Shown here: piece after piece, positions 17,561 through 25,907 of the stretch
How the letters are laid out: every line of letters starts with the position of its first letter
Numbering within the stretch: position 1 is the stretch's first letter
Source: Chara braunii
Lineage: Eukaryota; Streptophyta; Charophyceae; Charales; Characeae
Direction of reading: 5' to 3'
NCBI GenBank assembly: GCA_003427395.1
Contig: BFEA01000664.1
Location: 715,903-745,597, forward strand
DNA length: 29,695 nt
Translations under genes and position numbers: made by a program
The notes under the pieces: model-generated
What the model was told of the DNA's origin: nothing
Database searches by the model: none
Seen by the model: only the letters and a program-made list of their open reading frames with translations

Positions 17561-17760
17561 TAGCACGTGGTGAGCAACCAAAACAACTACCTATCAAATT
17601 GAAACTCATACTGAGTAGTAATCTCACTCAGCCACATGCAAGGCCAAACCACATTGGTAAGTACTCTCACCAACCCCAAAGTGAATTTCCCATAGATTAG
17701 TTCATGAAACCTTTAGATGATTTATCCCTTATACCCAACTTTCATATGGCATGGTGCTAG
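17560..17760. other. Spacer between two repeat arrays
   Basis: AT-rich sequence without a gene. It joins the 122-bp array to the motif cluster. Confidence 0.4.
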
Positions 17761-18467
17761 GCCATTATGCTTAGAAACAATATTTAGTCGCCATGAAGTG
17801 TTTAATATCCATGATTTAATATTTTTTGATTTTGTCCTAAAAATAAAAAAAAAATGGGCAGGGGACTGAGCCGTTCGACTTAGAAACAATGTTGAGCTTG
17901 CCCATATTACTTTCGCTTATAGTCTGTAGTTTCCCTTCTCTTCTTAGTGATATGGCTTAGCGTTGGACCATTCTGCTTAGAAACAATATCCAACTGCCAG
18001 TTCACATGCAAATATAAATAAAGTACTTTCTATTATACTAAGTTTATCCTTATGTGTGTGGTTTTCAGGCCAAACCATTCAACCTAGAAACAATGTTTGG
18101 ACCATTCTGCTTAGAAACAATGTACAACTGCCAAAAATATAAATAAAGTATTTTCTGTTATACTGTTTTTCAGGCCAAACCATTCAACTTAGAAACAATG
18201 CTTAGCCTTAGACAAAAAATCCTTTCTCATAAATAAAACAAAAAGTTGAACCATTCTACTTGGAACAATGTTCAGACTATCCAAAATCACTCAAAGCATG
18301 AAGTTGGATCCCTTAGTCCAACTTTAGTCAGGAACCCCGAAAGATCAGTCAGGCAAACCCTCAAAAATAAACAGAGCAACTAGACCATTCTGCTTAGAAA
18401 CAATGGCCGACCCTTCAGAAAACAACCAAATAAACATAGCCCAGGGCCATTCTGCTGAGAAACAATG
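17760..18467 (+). repeat. Cluster of nine CCATTC-GCTTAGAAACAATG motifs
   Basis: Copies lie at about 17761, 17870, 17966, 18075, 18101, 18180, 18250, 18384 and 18446. The best agree with CCATTCTGCTTAGAAACAATG, and others have CAACTTAG or CTACTTGG. A larger duplication is visible: CAACTGCC...AAATATAAATAAAGTA at 17991 and again at 18125, each followed by a CAGGCCAAACCATTCAAC block. Spacing is irregular. Confidence 0.8.
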
Positions 18468-18469
18468 TC

Positions 18470-19200
18470 CAGTCCTTGGTTGACTCGATCACACACATGC
18501 AAGACTGCCTTCCTCCCACCTTCCCCGAATTCATCCCTTAGTCTGCCTTTAATCAAAATAAGGAAAAACTTTCCTTCCATTCAGTTTGGTTAAGCTTTGA
18601 AAGAAAGGAAAGTCATAAGGGAACACATGCATACAACAGTCAAAACTAGAGGGAGCCAAACAGGGGTATAGTGGGTTCATATAGACAGAAAAGGGTATAC
18701 CTGATAGTTCCCTGTCTCCAGAACCTCGCCTAGGTTTCGGCAGAGGTCCCGCAATTGGTGGGTGGACTCCCCACAGAGTCTTGATTTGGTCCTACGGGTT
18801 GCAATCCTGCCTTCCGCCTTCCTCTCAGAACCAATAGAATAGACTAGACTTAGAGTAAGAAGGTCAGAAGAAGAAAACATTAAGCCTCTTAGATACAAGA
18901 GAGGTGCACTCAGACTCGTGTGAGACGGCCTTGGTTTCATGCTACGCCTGGGGGCCCCACAATCTACGACTTGGTCAAACTATCAACCACCAGCTGTAGA
19001 CTCCCTGACAAGCCTCCTAGTCACAATAAAGACCCCTTTTCATAATGACCCAGCCACCCCTCAACTCGTGATCCAAAGCAGATTGATCGTAGCTTTCACG
19101 ACATGGGTGGTGGATTAAGACACAGTTTTCTTTCGTACCGCAGTTGGATCAGCAGTGTGGTCTAACCAGCCATGCAACAGGTAGAATGCCTGTAGATGCC
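18470..19200. other. No supported gene
   Basis: Moderate-GC sequence without coherent reading frames. Possible palindromic words such as GGGGGCCCC at 18949 are too short to interpret. Confidence 0.35.
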
Positions 19201-19259
19201 GGGTGTGCCACTCCTAAGACTTGATAAGTGCCCAACCTGCCGCTGGACTCACGCCTCTC

Positions 19260-19710
19260 TCGTTTGTATGATGGGTAACGTACCAGTCAACAAATAGGTT
19301 GTCGGTCCGTAACTTGCCTCACATCACTGCTACTGATAGAAAAGGCAACGAGCAACTAGTAGGCAAGTCTGTGCTCTCGCTGCCCGCATCCAACTACTCT
19401 GTTTGGCAACAACTAGCTAGGTAAGTCTTGCAACTTTCCCTTGGCTAGCTCGATCGATAAGAGTGGGCAGAGTATCAATCAACAATTGAACCTCCAAGCC
19501 CCGCTACTCCGTAGCCACTCCTTCTTTATCCACTGGGTAGTACACCACCCCAACCCACAGGTAAGCCTCGAATCTCTTGGCTTGCTTCGCGATGCCTCGG
19601 CCAACAGTAAGTTTCTAACCTTGCGCCTCACCCTTTGTTACCTCAGTCGTCAAGATGGGCAGTGCATCATCTCGATGGGCCACATCAACCGATAGGTAAG
19701 ATTCCTCCCC
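19260..19710 (+). repeat. Degenerate array with a recurrent CAAC...TAGGTAAG motif
   Basis: Related segments end in CAAATAGGTTGTC (19291), CTAGTAGGCAAGTC (19356), CTAGCTAGGTAAGTC (19412), CCCACAGGTAAGCC (19554) and CCGATAGGTAAGATT (19687). Several are preceded by GATGGGCAGTGCATC-like sequence. The repeated unit is about 60-140 bases and very diverged. Each unit carries a perfect plant-like splice donor word, probably by chance of the repeat. Confidence 0.55.
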
Positions 19711-20214
19711 CAGTGCTCGCCTGCCGTGGTTCCCATAGAAACGTTGAGCAGAACCGAATGGATCTTCTGCTGAAATGCGGAATGATACTTCTCCGCCCTT
19801 TGTCTGCCTTTCTCCTTCGCGCAACTCGCCTCCGCTTGCGCTCCGAAACTGACCTTTTAATTCTAATTCTGATGTCATCACCAAACTCATGATGCTTAAC
19901 AACCATGGACTCGCCCCTCACCTCGCCGAAATCCACTCGAAATGGTATGTGACATGTGTTCTTTGTCCCCCTTCTCGCTCGCTCCTCGCCATCTCCACGC
20001 ACGACTTCTCACTCTTAGTCTCTACTCCCACTAACTTCCCACCAGACTAACCACAGAATTTGAGTCGCCCCAAAATAAAAAACTTTCGAAGCCGCGACTC
20101 GTGATTATCGTAGTGCTGAAACCACGACCCCAACACCGTTTCCGTCCCTGTAGATCGATTCGCCTGAGGTCGTAACCTCGAGATCGCCTGCTTTCCCGCT
20201 CGGACTATCTAAAG

Positions 20215-20775
20215 ATGGGGCGAGCTCTACAATTATATCGCGCTCCGCCCATCTCCCCCACCATCTTCGAATGCACCTTGCGCCGGCCTCCGTCTGGATT
20301 CACTCACTCACTTCTCGCCCGTCTCTCTCGACTAACTGTGCGCTTGTCTCCTTTTCCACCCCGTTTTAGCGCAGCTCTTCGACCAACGCCCGACTCTCTC
20401 AGATTACTCGACACTAGCGCCACGTTCAATAGCAGCAACCCGTGGCCCACTATCTCCACTCCCGACACCATCAACTTTCCTGTAGAGACTTATGAGGAAG
20501 CTAACTTGTTTACTAGCCGATTGGCCCTCCTCCTCTCTTTCCTAAGTCCGATGAACTCTCCGCCTGGTAGTATCACTGTGCACCTTGCCGCAACGCTTTC
20601 GATCTCATAGCTCGTACAGACCCGCCCCCGAATTTCATATGGGCGCATCAACAGCTCATCCCAGATATTACGAAACGTCCTGACTGATGCAGATAGCAAG
20701 GCATTGACTCTGGAGGTCGAAACCCGCTCGGGGGTGCGTAGCAACTCCCCTGTTGGCTCAGCTAGTTCCAAATAA
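20215..20775 (+). pseudogene. 187-codon frame with one in-frame TAG, targeting-peptide-like N-terminus
   Basis: From ATG 20215 one frame runs to TAA at 20773 with only TAG at 20608-20610. The N-terminus is rich in Arg, Ser, Leu and Pro and almost free of acidic residues for 60 codons, as in organelle transit peptides. The part after the stop (SSSQILRNVLTDADSKALTL, then EVETRSGV) reads like ordinary protein. The opposite strand is also open over 20490-20963, so strand choice is not certain. No domain was recognised. Confidence 0.33.
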
Positions 20776-20869
20776 TGAATACGGGAGAGTACGACCTCCT
20801 TTCTCTTCTCTGCTGCCAGGATAATTCCACGACACCTCTTATGAATAGAAAGTCTCAGGCTTGCTATAC

Positions 20870-20981
20870 GCCCGCAACAAGGGCTTGGTAAACTGGCCCC
20901 GATGCAAATCCTGGTAGTAGTAGTAGCCCGCAACAAGGGTTTGGTAAACTGGCCCCGATGCAAATCTTGGTAGTAGTAGTA
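20870..20981 (+). repeat. Two tandem 56-bp repeats
   Basis: GCCCGCAACAAGGG...GGTAGTAGTAGTA is present at 20870-20925 and 20926-20981 with only two C/T differences, which indicates recent duplication. Confidence 0.95.
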
Positions 20982-20984
20982 GCA

Positions 20985-21480
20985 AATACCTGAATCAAGA
21001 ATCTAAAAGACTGAAGCGGAGAAAGGCTTCTTGGCTGGCTGTGGCACCCCTGCCTGTGGCCCTTACTGTTGTGCCCTGGGCTCCCTTACCCAGGCACAGT
21101 TCGCCACTTTCCGGGTCGCAGAAGACACGCTCGCACTCAAACCTCTCCCAACAGGCTGTGGGTGACAAACTGGGCGGCCGCCGATGGCCAACTCCACAGG
21201 TTTCTTCCGCCTCGCCAGTCTAATCACCCACTATCTCGCATGCTTGTCAACCACTGTTGTTTCTAGTGTTGCGTCGGGCTCGAAAAAGATAATAATATGA
21301 AAATAACAATAATAGTAATGTGAAGTAGTACTCACGGGAAAAATAGAGATAAAGCCATAAGGCAAAGGAAGAGCTCCGACCCTGAGGCAACAAAAATCAT
21401 GGGGGGTAGCCTCGCCGGGCCCTCGACCGCACGGTGCCTTCGCGTCGCTGCGATGCTCCCGCGCCGCCGCTCACTGGCCT
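20985..21480. other. No supported gene
   Basis: Short frames of about 60 codons (21041, 21069) overlap in different phases. A GC-rich stretch with many CG dinucleotides lies at 21405-21480. No interpretation is offered. Confidence 0.35.
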
Positions 21481-21499
21481 CGATCCCTTAATTTCCTAA

Positions 21500-21930
21500 A
21501 TGAACGTCCGACACCGTAACCAATAGCGTTAGGCCCAAGGTTGGGTCTAGGACACCTAAATAAGCGAATACTGCGCAACGCGCGGATCTACCGAAACATT
21601 TCTAAATCACATTGTTGTCGATGTCGTCCTCCGCACGTTCGCACAAGTCACAGGCAAGTGCACCATTCACGAGACAATTTTTTTTAATCCTAGTTTAATC
21701 AGAATTTTTTTTCGCTGGCAACCATCGTTGGTTTCACAATCATCAAAGGGAAACAAGATCATGCGCGCCTTAAGTCTACGCGCCCCGACACTCTCTACTT
21801 CTAGTCGATCAATCAGTCAATGTACACAACACACAGTCGCGCGCTTGCGCGGTACTCTCAAGTTTCAATGAAAACTTACTCCCTGACACTCGCAAAAAAA
21901 CAAGGCGGATACCCTTGTAAGGGTATTCGC
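21500..21930 (+). repeat. Dispersed repeat family, copy C
   Basis: It starts with GACACCGTAACCAATAG (from about 21510) and TAGGCCCAAGGTTGGG, matching copy A near 3693. It ends with the 26-nt palindrome, as copy A does. The interior is about 400 bases against about 540 in copy A and is only faintly alignable. In both copies the shared block reads DTVTN-x-x-RPK in an open frame. Confidence 0.5.
21905..21930. other. 26-nt near-perfect palindrome, site 3
   Basis: GCGGATACCCTT, GT, AAGGGTATTCGC. Eleven of twelve arm bases pair. It lies about 20 bases beyond the point where the minus-strand LINE loses its reverse-transcriptase sequence. Confidence 0.8.
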
Positions 21931-22302
21931 ACCAACAACGTCTACATCTTAACCATGGCATGAGGGCTGCCCACACTTCCTTCTTAGTGAGGAGCATATC
22001 CATCACTTGCCGCTGCTGGTTGGTGAGAGAATTAGTGAGGGGAATGACGAAGTCATCAATCTCTCGTTCCCACTACATATGAGGAATATGTCCTCATTGC
22101 GATGTGAATAGGGACTGAAAGGAGTCGCGTGCAACGTGTGTGCAGGGTGCTGTGGAGGTGACTAGTGTTGAGTGTGGCTGTTGTGGATCAGCTAGGGGCG
22201 CGATTGTAGTCCTGCCAGCGCTCGCCTTCGCCAGAGCAAAAATCTAGCATCCATTGCTCCCTCCATTTGATGTCATTGGCGCTTGCCTCTTATTCGTGTG
22301 CC

Positions 22303-22527
22303 TTACCAGCGATGCTCCATGTGTGTCAGTAGTTGTTCCACTATCTCGCTGATGGATGTGCCTAGCGTTGCCAATTGAGATCCATCTTCAAGATTGTCCT
22401 CTTGCTGTTGGAGGTGATGTAGACACTGGTACAACTGGAGCTCCTTTGCATGACACTGTGTTGCCAAGAGCTTGGAATATTCATCGCATTTGTGGCCCAA
22501 GAAGGCAAAGTCGTTGTTGAACCACAC
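22303..22527 (-). pseudogene. LINE ORF2 linker between endonuclease and RT
   Basis: A helical, Gln/Leu/His-rich frame (KCDEYSKLLATQCHAKEL, LHHLQQQEDNLEDG) occupies the position of the desert region between EN and RT. There is no motif, and the assignment is by position. A further stretch, LTNQQRQVMDMLLTKKEVWAA, at about 22035-21960 resembles the pre-RT block (LT-x-E-E-x-x-x-AL). Confidence 0.5.
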
Positions 22528-22599
22528 TATATCGTCATCGATGAGGTCTTGTTGGCCTTGCCAGAAGGACCATACATCCTTGAGATATGCTTGAAACCG

Positions 22600-22875
22600 C
22601 TCAAGGGTGGGTAGGGAAGTGTTTAGTTTATAAAAACCCTTGATCGGGATTCTGCCTGAAAGCGAGGATCACCACGCACATCACGTGGTCTAGGCCAGGA
22701 AATGGGCTGAAGGGGAATATTTCGGCTACCTGCAGAGCCGCTTGCAACTCATCTATTGTGGCCCGTTTAGTTTGGCTTTTGCGGTGGAAAATGAACGTTT
22801 GTTGGGCTGGGTGTAACCGCCTAATGGTGTCATGCAAGTTGGGTGATTGGTAAAGATCGACAATTGTGTGTTCTT
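22600..22875 (-). pseudogene. LINE ORF2 endonuclease, C-terminal half
   Basis: After the insertion the frame resumes with HTIVDLYQSPNLHDT (the VDLYR-x-x-x-P motif), QTFIFHRKSQ (the T-F-H-R block) and EIFPFSPFPGLDHVMCVVI. The last corresponds to the FPFS...SDHxxV motif that carries the catalytic Asp-His, here LDH. Continuity of these motifs across the insertion shows that the insertion occurred in an existing element. Confidence 0.75.
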
Positions 22876-22954
22876 CTAGGCTACCAGAGTGGCCCGGGGT
22901 CACTTGCCCAGCCGGGCCGAAAATATTAAAAATAGTAATAATCAGGGTCACCAG

Positions 22955-22998
22955 CCCGTACATACGGAGGTCCCCGGGCAGACCTCCGTACGTACGGG
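22955..22998. other. 17-bp stem-loop at the left end of the inner element
   Basis: CCCGTACATACGGAGGT (22955-22971) pairs with ACCTCCGTACGTACGGG (22982-22998) with one mismatch and a 10-base loop. Confidence 0.85.
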
Positions 22999-23114
22999 CG
23001 TTCGGGGTCCTGTACAGGGTTTGAACCCGATGGCGTTCGGCCCCCACCAAAAAATATTTTGGGGCCTAAAAATAATTATTTTTTTCTGATTTTGTTTTTG
23101 TGATTTCTCTATGA

Positions 23115-23400
23115 CGTGAGGTACATCCCTGTAAATTTTCAAGTCATTTGGCTAAGCCCAATAAGAATTAAAAATTGCCAAAGATGGCGGTGTCAAAACG
23201 TGCTTGCCCACGTATTTTTTCACTTTTTACTTTTTTTTTCACTTTAGTTCGGGGTCTAAACAATTTTATTATTGTTTGAAACTTTTTTAGTGGGTTTTGT
23301 ATTATTTGAAGTACACATCTGTAAATTTTCAGGGCATTTAGCTATGCCAAAAAACAATGAAAAATCCCCAAAGATGGCGGTGTCGAAAACATGCTCTCGC
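23115..23400 (+). repeat. Two tandem ~190-bp repeats in the inner element
   Basis: CTGTAAATTTTCA-G-CATTT-GCTA followed by CCAAAGATGGCGGTGTC occurs at about 23130-23205 and again at about 23321-23390. A second related pair, with CATAACATAT-TTTTTT, lies at about 23540 and 23836, the latter in the outer element. Confidence 0.75.
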
Positions 23401-23957
23401 ACTCACTAAATGTAATTCTCTTTTTATTTTATTTATTTTTATTATTAGTATTTGTTTTTCGTATTTTATTTTTATTTCAAATTTGGTAAGGAACTCGGAT
23501 GTAATGCTCAGGCAAATCTTGTTTAATTTATTTTTCTTCATAACATATCTTTTTTTCAGATTTTTTTGATTTTTTTGATTTTTTTTAAATTTTTTTGATT
23601 TTTTTTTTTTTGGGTCCGCGTTCAGCCTGAACGTCCGAACGCATCCCCAAGGGGTCCCATACGTTCGGGCGTTCGGGTTCGGGCGTTCGGCCTGTCCCGA
23701 ACGCCGGTTACCCTAGTAATAATAATAATAATAATAAATTAAATTAAATAATAAATTTTATTTTTTATTTTGAATTTGATGAAGAATTTCGATTTGGCCT
23801 TAAGGCAAAAGTTGTTCGGTTTATTTTTCTACATAACATATTTTTTTTGTAGATTTTTTGGATTTGTTTTTTTTTTGTTTTTTTTTTTGCCGGGACCTTC
23901 CCTGGTCCTTGCACGGGCTGGCCACCCGGGACCCGGGCGGCCCGACTGGTAGCCTAG

Positions 23958-24550
23958 GTGTTTGCCAAATTCTACATGGGCTGGGCATGTGGTGGGGATT
24001 CACTAACGATTGAGTTAGCAGTCGGGGGCAGCATTAGAGTCTTTTGCCATAATGATTGGAAATCCCCACTGGAAGCCTTGTTTTAATGTTTTTTTGAAAA
24101 AGGCTTGCCGCTCCCAGGGTTTGTTTGGACAAGAAACACACAAGACGCTGACTACTTCTAGCTCGAGCATAGCTAGGATGTAGACCCAACAACCATCCTC
24201 GGGGTCTGCAGTGCAATTAAGAGGGTCTATACGTGAGCCAGGCGGTAGCCAACTGGCCACCCCATCACTCGGGACCGAGGGGAGTGCGCCCTGTAAGCCT
24301 AATGAGGCCATATATCATGATGCGCTCGGTTGTGTTCTGGGGTGTCCATGAGGTGGGCTTCCTGGACATCGACTGCATTCAGCCACTCTCATCCCTCCAC
24401 CTCTTTTAGCTGGTCAAGGATCGCTTGTCGTTTTGGCATTTTGGCTGACGCTAAGCTGTTGACATTGAGCAAGCACATGTCCAGATCTGCTGCTCGCTTG
24501 TGCAGTTTTCGCTCCTTAATTTTATTATAAAGCACGTCTGTAACATCCAT
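23958..24550 (-). pseudogene. LINE ORF2 endonuclease, N-terminal half
   Basis: It starts with ATG at 24550 (MDVTDVLYNKIKERKL). Family landmarks follow in order: LLNVNSLASAKMPKRQAILD, DVQEAHLMD (the LQE-x-H site with V replacing L), DGVASWLPPGS, VVSVLCVSCPNKPWERQAFF, and PIIMAKDSNAA, which stands where PxIxxGDFN is expected. The last one has lost the Gly and the Phe. In-frame stops occur at about 24391 and 24316, then there is a frameshift. In active LINEs this domain nicks target DNA to prime reverse transcription. The reading ends at the insertion at 23957. Confidence 0.75.
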
Positions 24551-24552
24551 TG

Positions 24553-24983
24553 TTTATTCCATGGAGGGGGAACCTGGATCTTCCAGCATGGGATTTGGCG
24601 GGGTTTGTAAACACCCCCTATAGGCTTTGCCATGAGCCTGCGTGGAATAGACCGCCTTGTTGTAGGACATCGTGGCTAATAAGTTTTTTGAGGATGGCGT
24701 AGATGTCGGTGTCTAACAAGAATCCGCCTGATTTTATTTTTGATTGCTGCAGGTCCTGGAGGGAAGAGTGGTTGAACCAACACAGGTCCATCTCCTTACT
24801 GTTGTTGCACCTAAGATAAACATCCCATTCAGCCTGTAAGGTAGGTCTGTAAGATACCGCCAGGGTCGCATACCCCCCTGTGGGGAGCTCTTCATGGATG
24901 AAGTTGCTTGTTCCCCCTTTCAAATGAGGCTCCCCTATCAATTTCCAAGTAAAGGAGTTTACAAAGAGGAGACAGGAGGACAT
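24553..24983 (-). pseudogene. LINE ORF1 remnant
   Basis: A frame from 24983 reads FTWKLIGEPHLKGG, then YLRCNNSKEMDLCWFNHSS and IKSGGFLLDTDIYAILKKL. A one-base frameshift near 24640 leads into a tail ending PGSPSME and TAA, three bases before the ORF2 start codon. ORF1 proteins bind the element RNA in LINEs. No zinc knuckle is visible here. The assignment rests on position directly upstream of ORF2 and not on domain recognition. Confidence 0.45.
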
Positions 24984-25560
24984 GCCCTGAAGGCTGACCT
25001 CCCTGTGTGGCGTCGGGGGGGGTAGAGAGTCCCATCTCCCATTCTCCCTCTCTATGTCACATCGGGACCACCACTATGACCGTCTGGGAGGGGCTCTAGG
25101 TCCTATGGCTGTTGGATAGGTGTAAGAGCTTTCGCCTCTGTCTGGTCAGATCTGAGTCTAGGGGATTTGGGGGAGGCTCCTCTGCCCGCTGGGGGGGTGG
25201 GAGGGTGGGAGGTGTTGCTCCTGATGCTGCGGCCGCTGACTGTCAGGCTGTTCACCCCTCTCCCGCCTGCCATTTGTTCCCCCAGGGCCCCTTGTTGCCC
25301 TTGGTTTCATAGTCGGCTCTCGTTTGGGATGCCCCTCCCGCCGTGTTCCACCTTGTTTTGAGTTTTACCCTCCTCGGTCTACTGGGTTTCGGTTAGGCCA
25401 TTGGGTGGGGGTTCTGACGTTTGGAAGCGGTTGGCACCCACCTCCACAAGGCGGTGTCGCACTTCTTCTAGTCAGACCTCTTCTGGTGACCAGAAAGCCA
25501 CCAGGTTGTCACGCAGGATTTTGATAACTTTTGCAATAAATAGTTTAAATTAAATAAAGC
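24984..25560. other. No supported gene; possible LINE 5' region
   Basis: G/C-rich on the plus strand with GGGGGGGTGGGAGGGTGGGAGG near 25190-25211. Frames are Pro/Gly/Ser-rich and overlap. The left part may be the 5' UTR or start of ORF1 of the minus-strand LINE. Confidence 0.35.
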
Positions 25561-25905
25561 AAATCCGTTCTTGTTGTGCGCGCTCGGCTTCAAGCGAGAC
25601 CCTTCAATTACGGTCTTCGCTGGTCCCCGGTCTTAGGAATCTTTTCTTATGATTCAGAACAACAAAGATCATGCAAATAATGATTATAAAATTTAAATAT
25701 GCGATGCATGTATCAAGTTTGCCAATTTATGAATTTTGAGAATTGTGACAAAGACTATTAGGAAGCATAATCTCAAGCGAAGTCAATGTAAACGAATCAG
25801 GACAGCCTGACTCAAGACAAAAACAAGATAAATGAGGGAAGATGAGAACTCATGATAATCTTAGAAAGTATAAATGAAAAGACATGACCAACATTCGTCG
25901 AGAGT
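25560..25905. other. AT-rich sequence downstream of the minus-strand gene
   Basis: No ORF. It would contain the 3' UTR and terminator of the gene ending at 25908, but no clear AATAAA on the minus strand was placed. Confidence 0.35.
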
Positions 25906-25907
25906 CC

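Larger units (their letters stand above)
22943..23715. mobile_element. Inner hAT-like non-autonomous element with perfect 8-bp TSD
   Basis: It is flanked by GTAATAAT on both sides (22935-22942 and 23716-23723). Ends are CAGGGTCACCAG on the left and, inverted, TAGGGTAACCGG on the right (9 of 12 identical). A CAGGG-type end with an 8-bp duplication is characteristic of hAT elements. The right copy of the duplication merges into a TAA microsatellite, which slightly weakens it. CGTTCGGG words are repeated near both ends, like hAT subterminal repeats. There is no transposase. Part of its AT-rich interior is homologous to the right arm of the outer element, so the two belong to related families. 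Confidence 0.65.
22876..23957. mobile_element. Outer TIR element inserted in the LINE
   Basis: CTAGGCTACCAG at 22876-22887 and its exact complement CTGGTAGCCTAG at 23946-23957 bound the insert. GC-rich subterminal sequence (GGCCCGGGGTC on the left, GGCCGCCCGGGTC on the right end read inwards) extends the similarity. Flanks GTGTTCTT and GTGTTTGC agree at five of eight bases, consistent with a worn 8-bp target-site duplication as made by hAT transposons. No transposase is encoded, so it is non-autonomous. Confidence 0.65.
21945..24983 (-). mobile_element. 5' part of a non-LTR retrotransposon (LINE), truncated in RT and interrupted
   Basis: On the minus strand the order is: an ORF1 remnant (24983-24553), ORF2 start at 24550, N-terminal half of an apurinic-type endonuclease (24550 to about 23960), an insertion (23957-22876), C-terminal half of the endonuclease (22875 to about 22600), a helical linker (22527-22303), and the first residues of the RT domain (about 22060-21950). 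The catalytic RT, the 3' region and the tail are missing. Stops and frameshifts occur throughout, so it is inactive. The layout is that of the L1-type clade with two ORFs. Confidence 0.75.

Noticed and set aside
16850-18470. CRISPR array
   Set aside because: Repeats are diverged, and spacing is irregular or the unit is much too long. The context is eukaryotic.
20490-20963. 157-residue minus-strand ORF as the main gene
   Set aside because: Its N-terminus is formed by the 56-bp duplication, and the plus-strand frame reads more like protein. The strand remains unresolved, so it is noted under the plus frame only.
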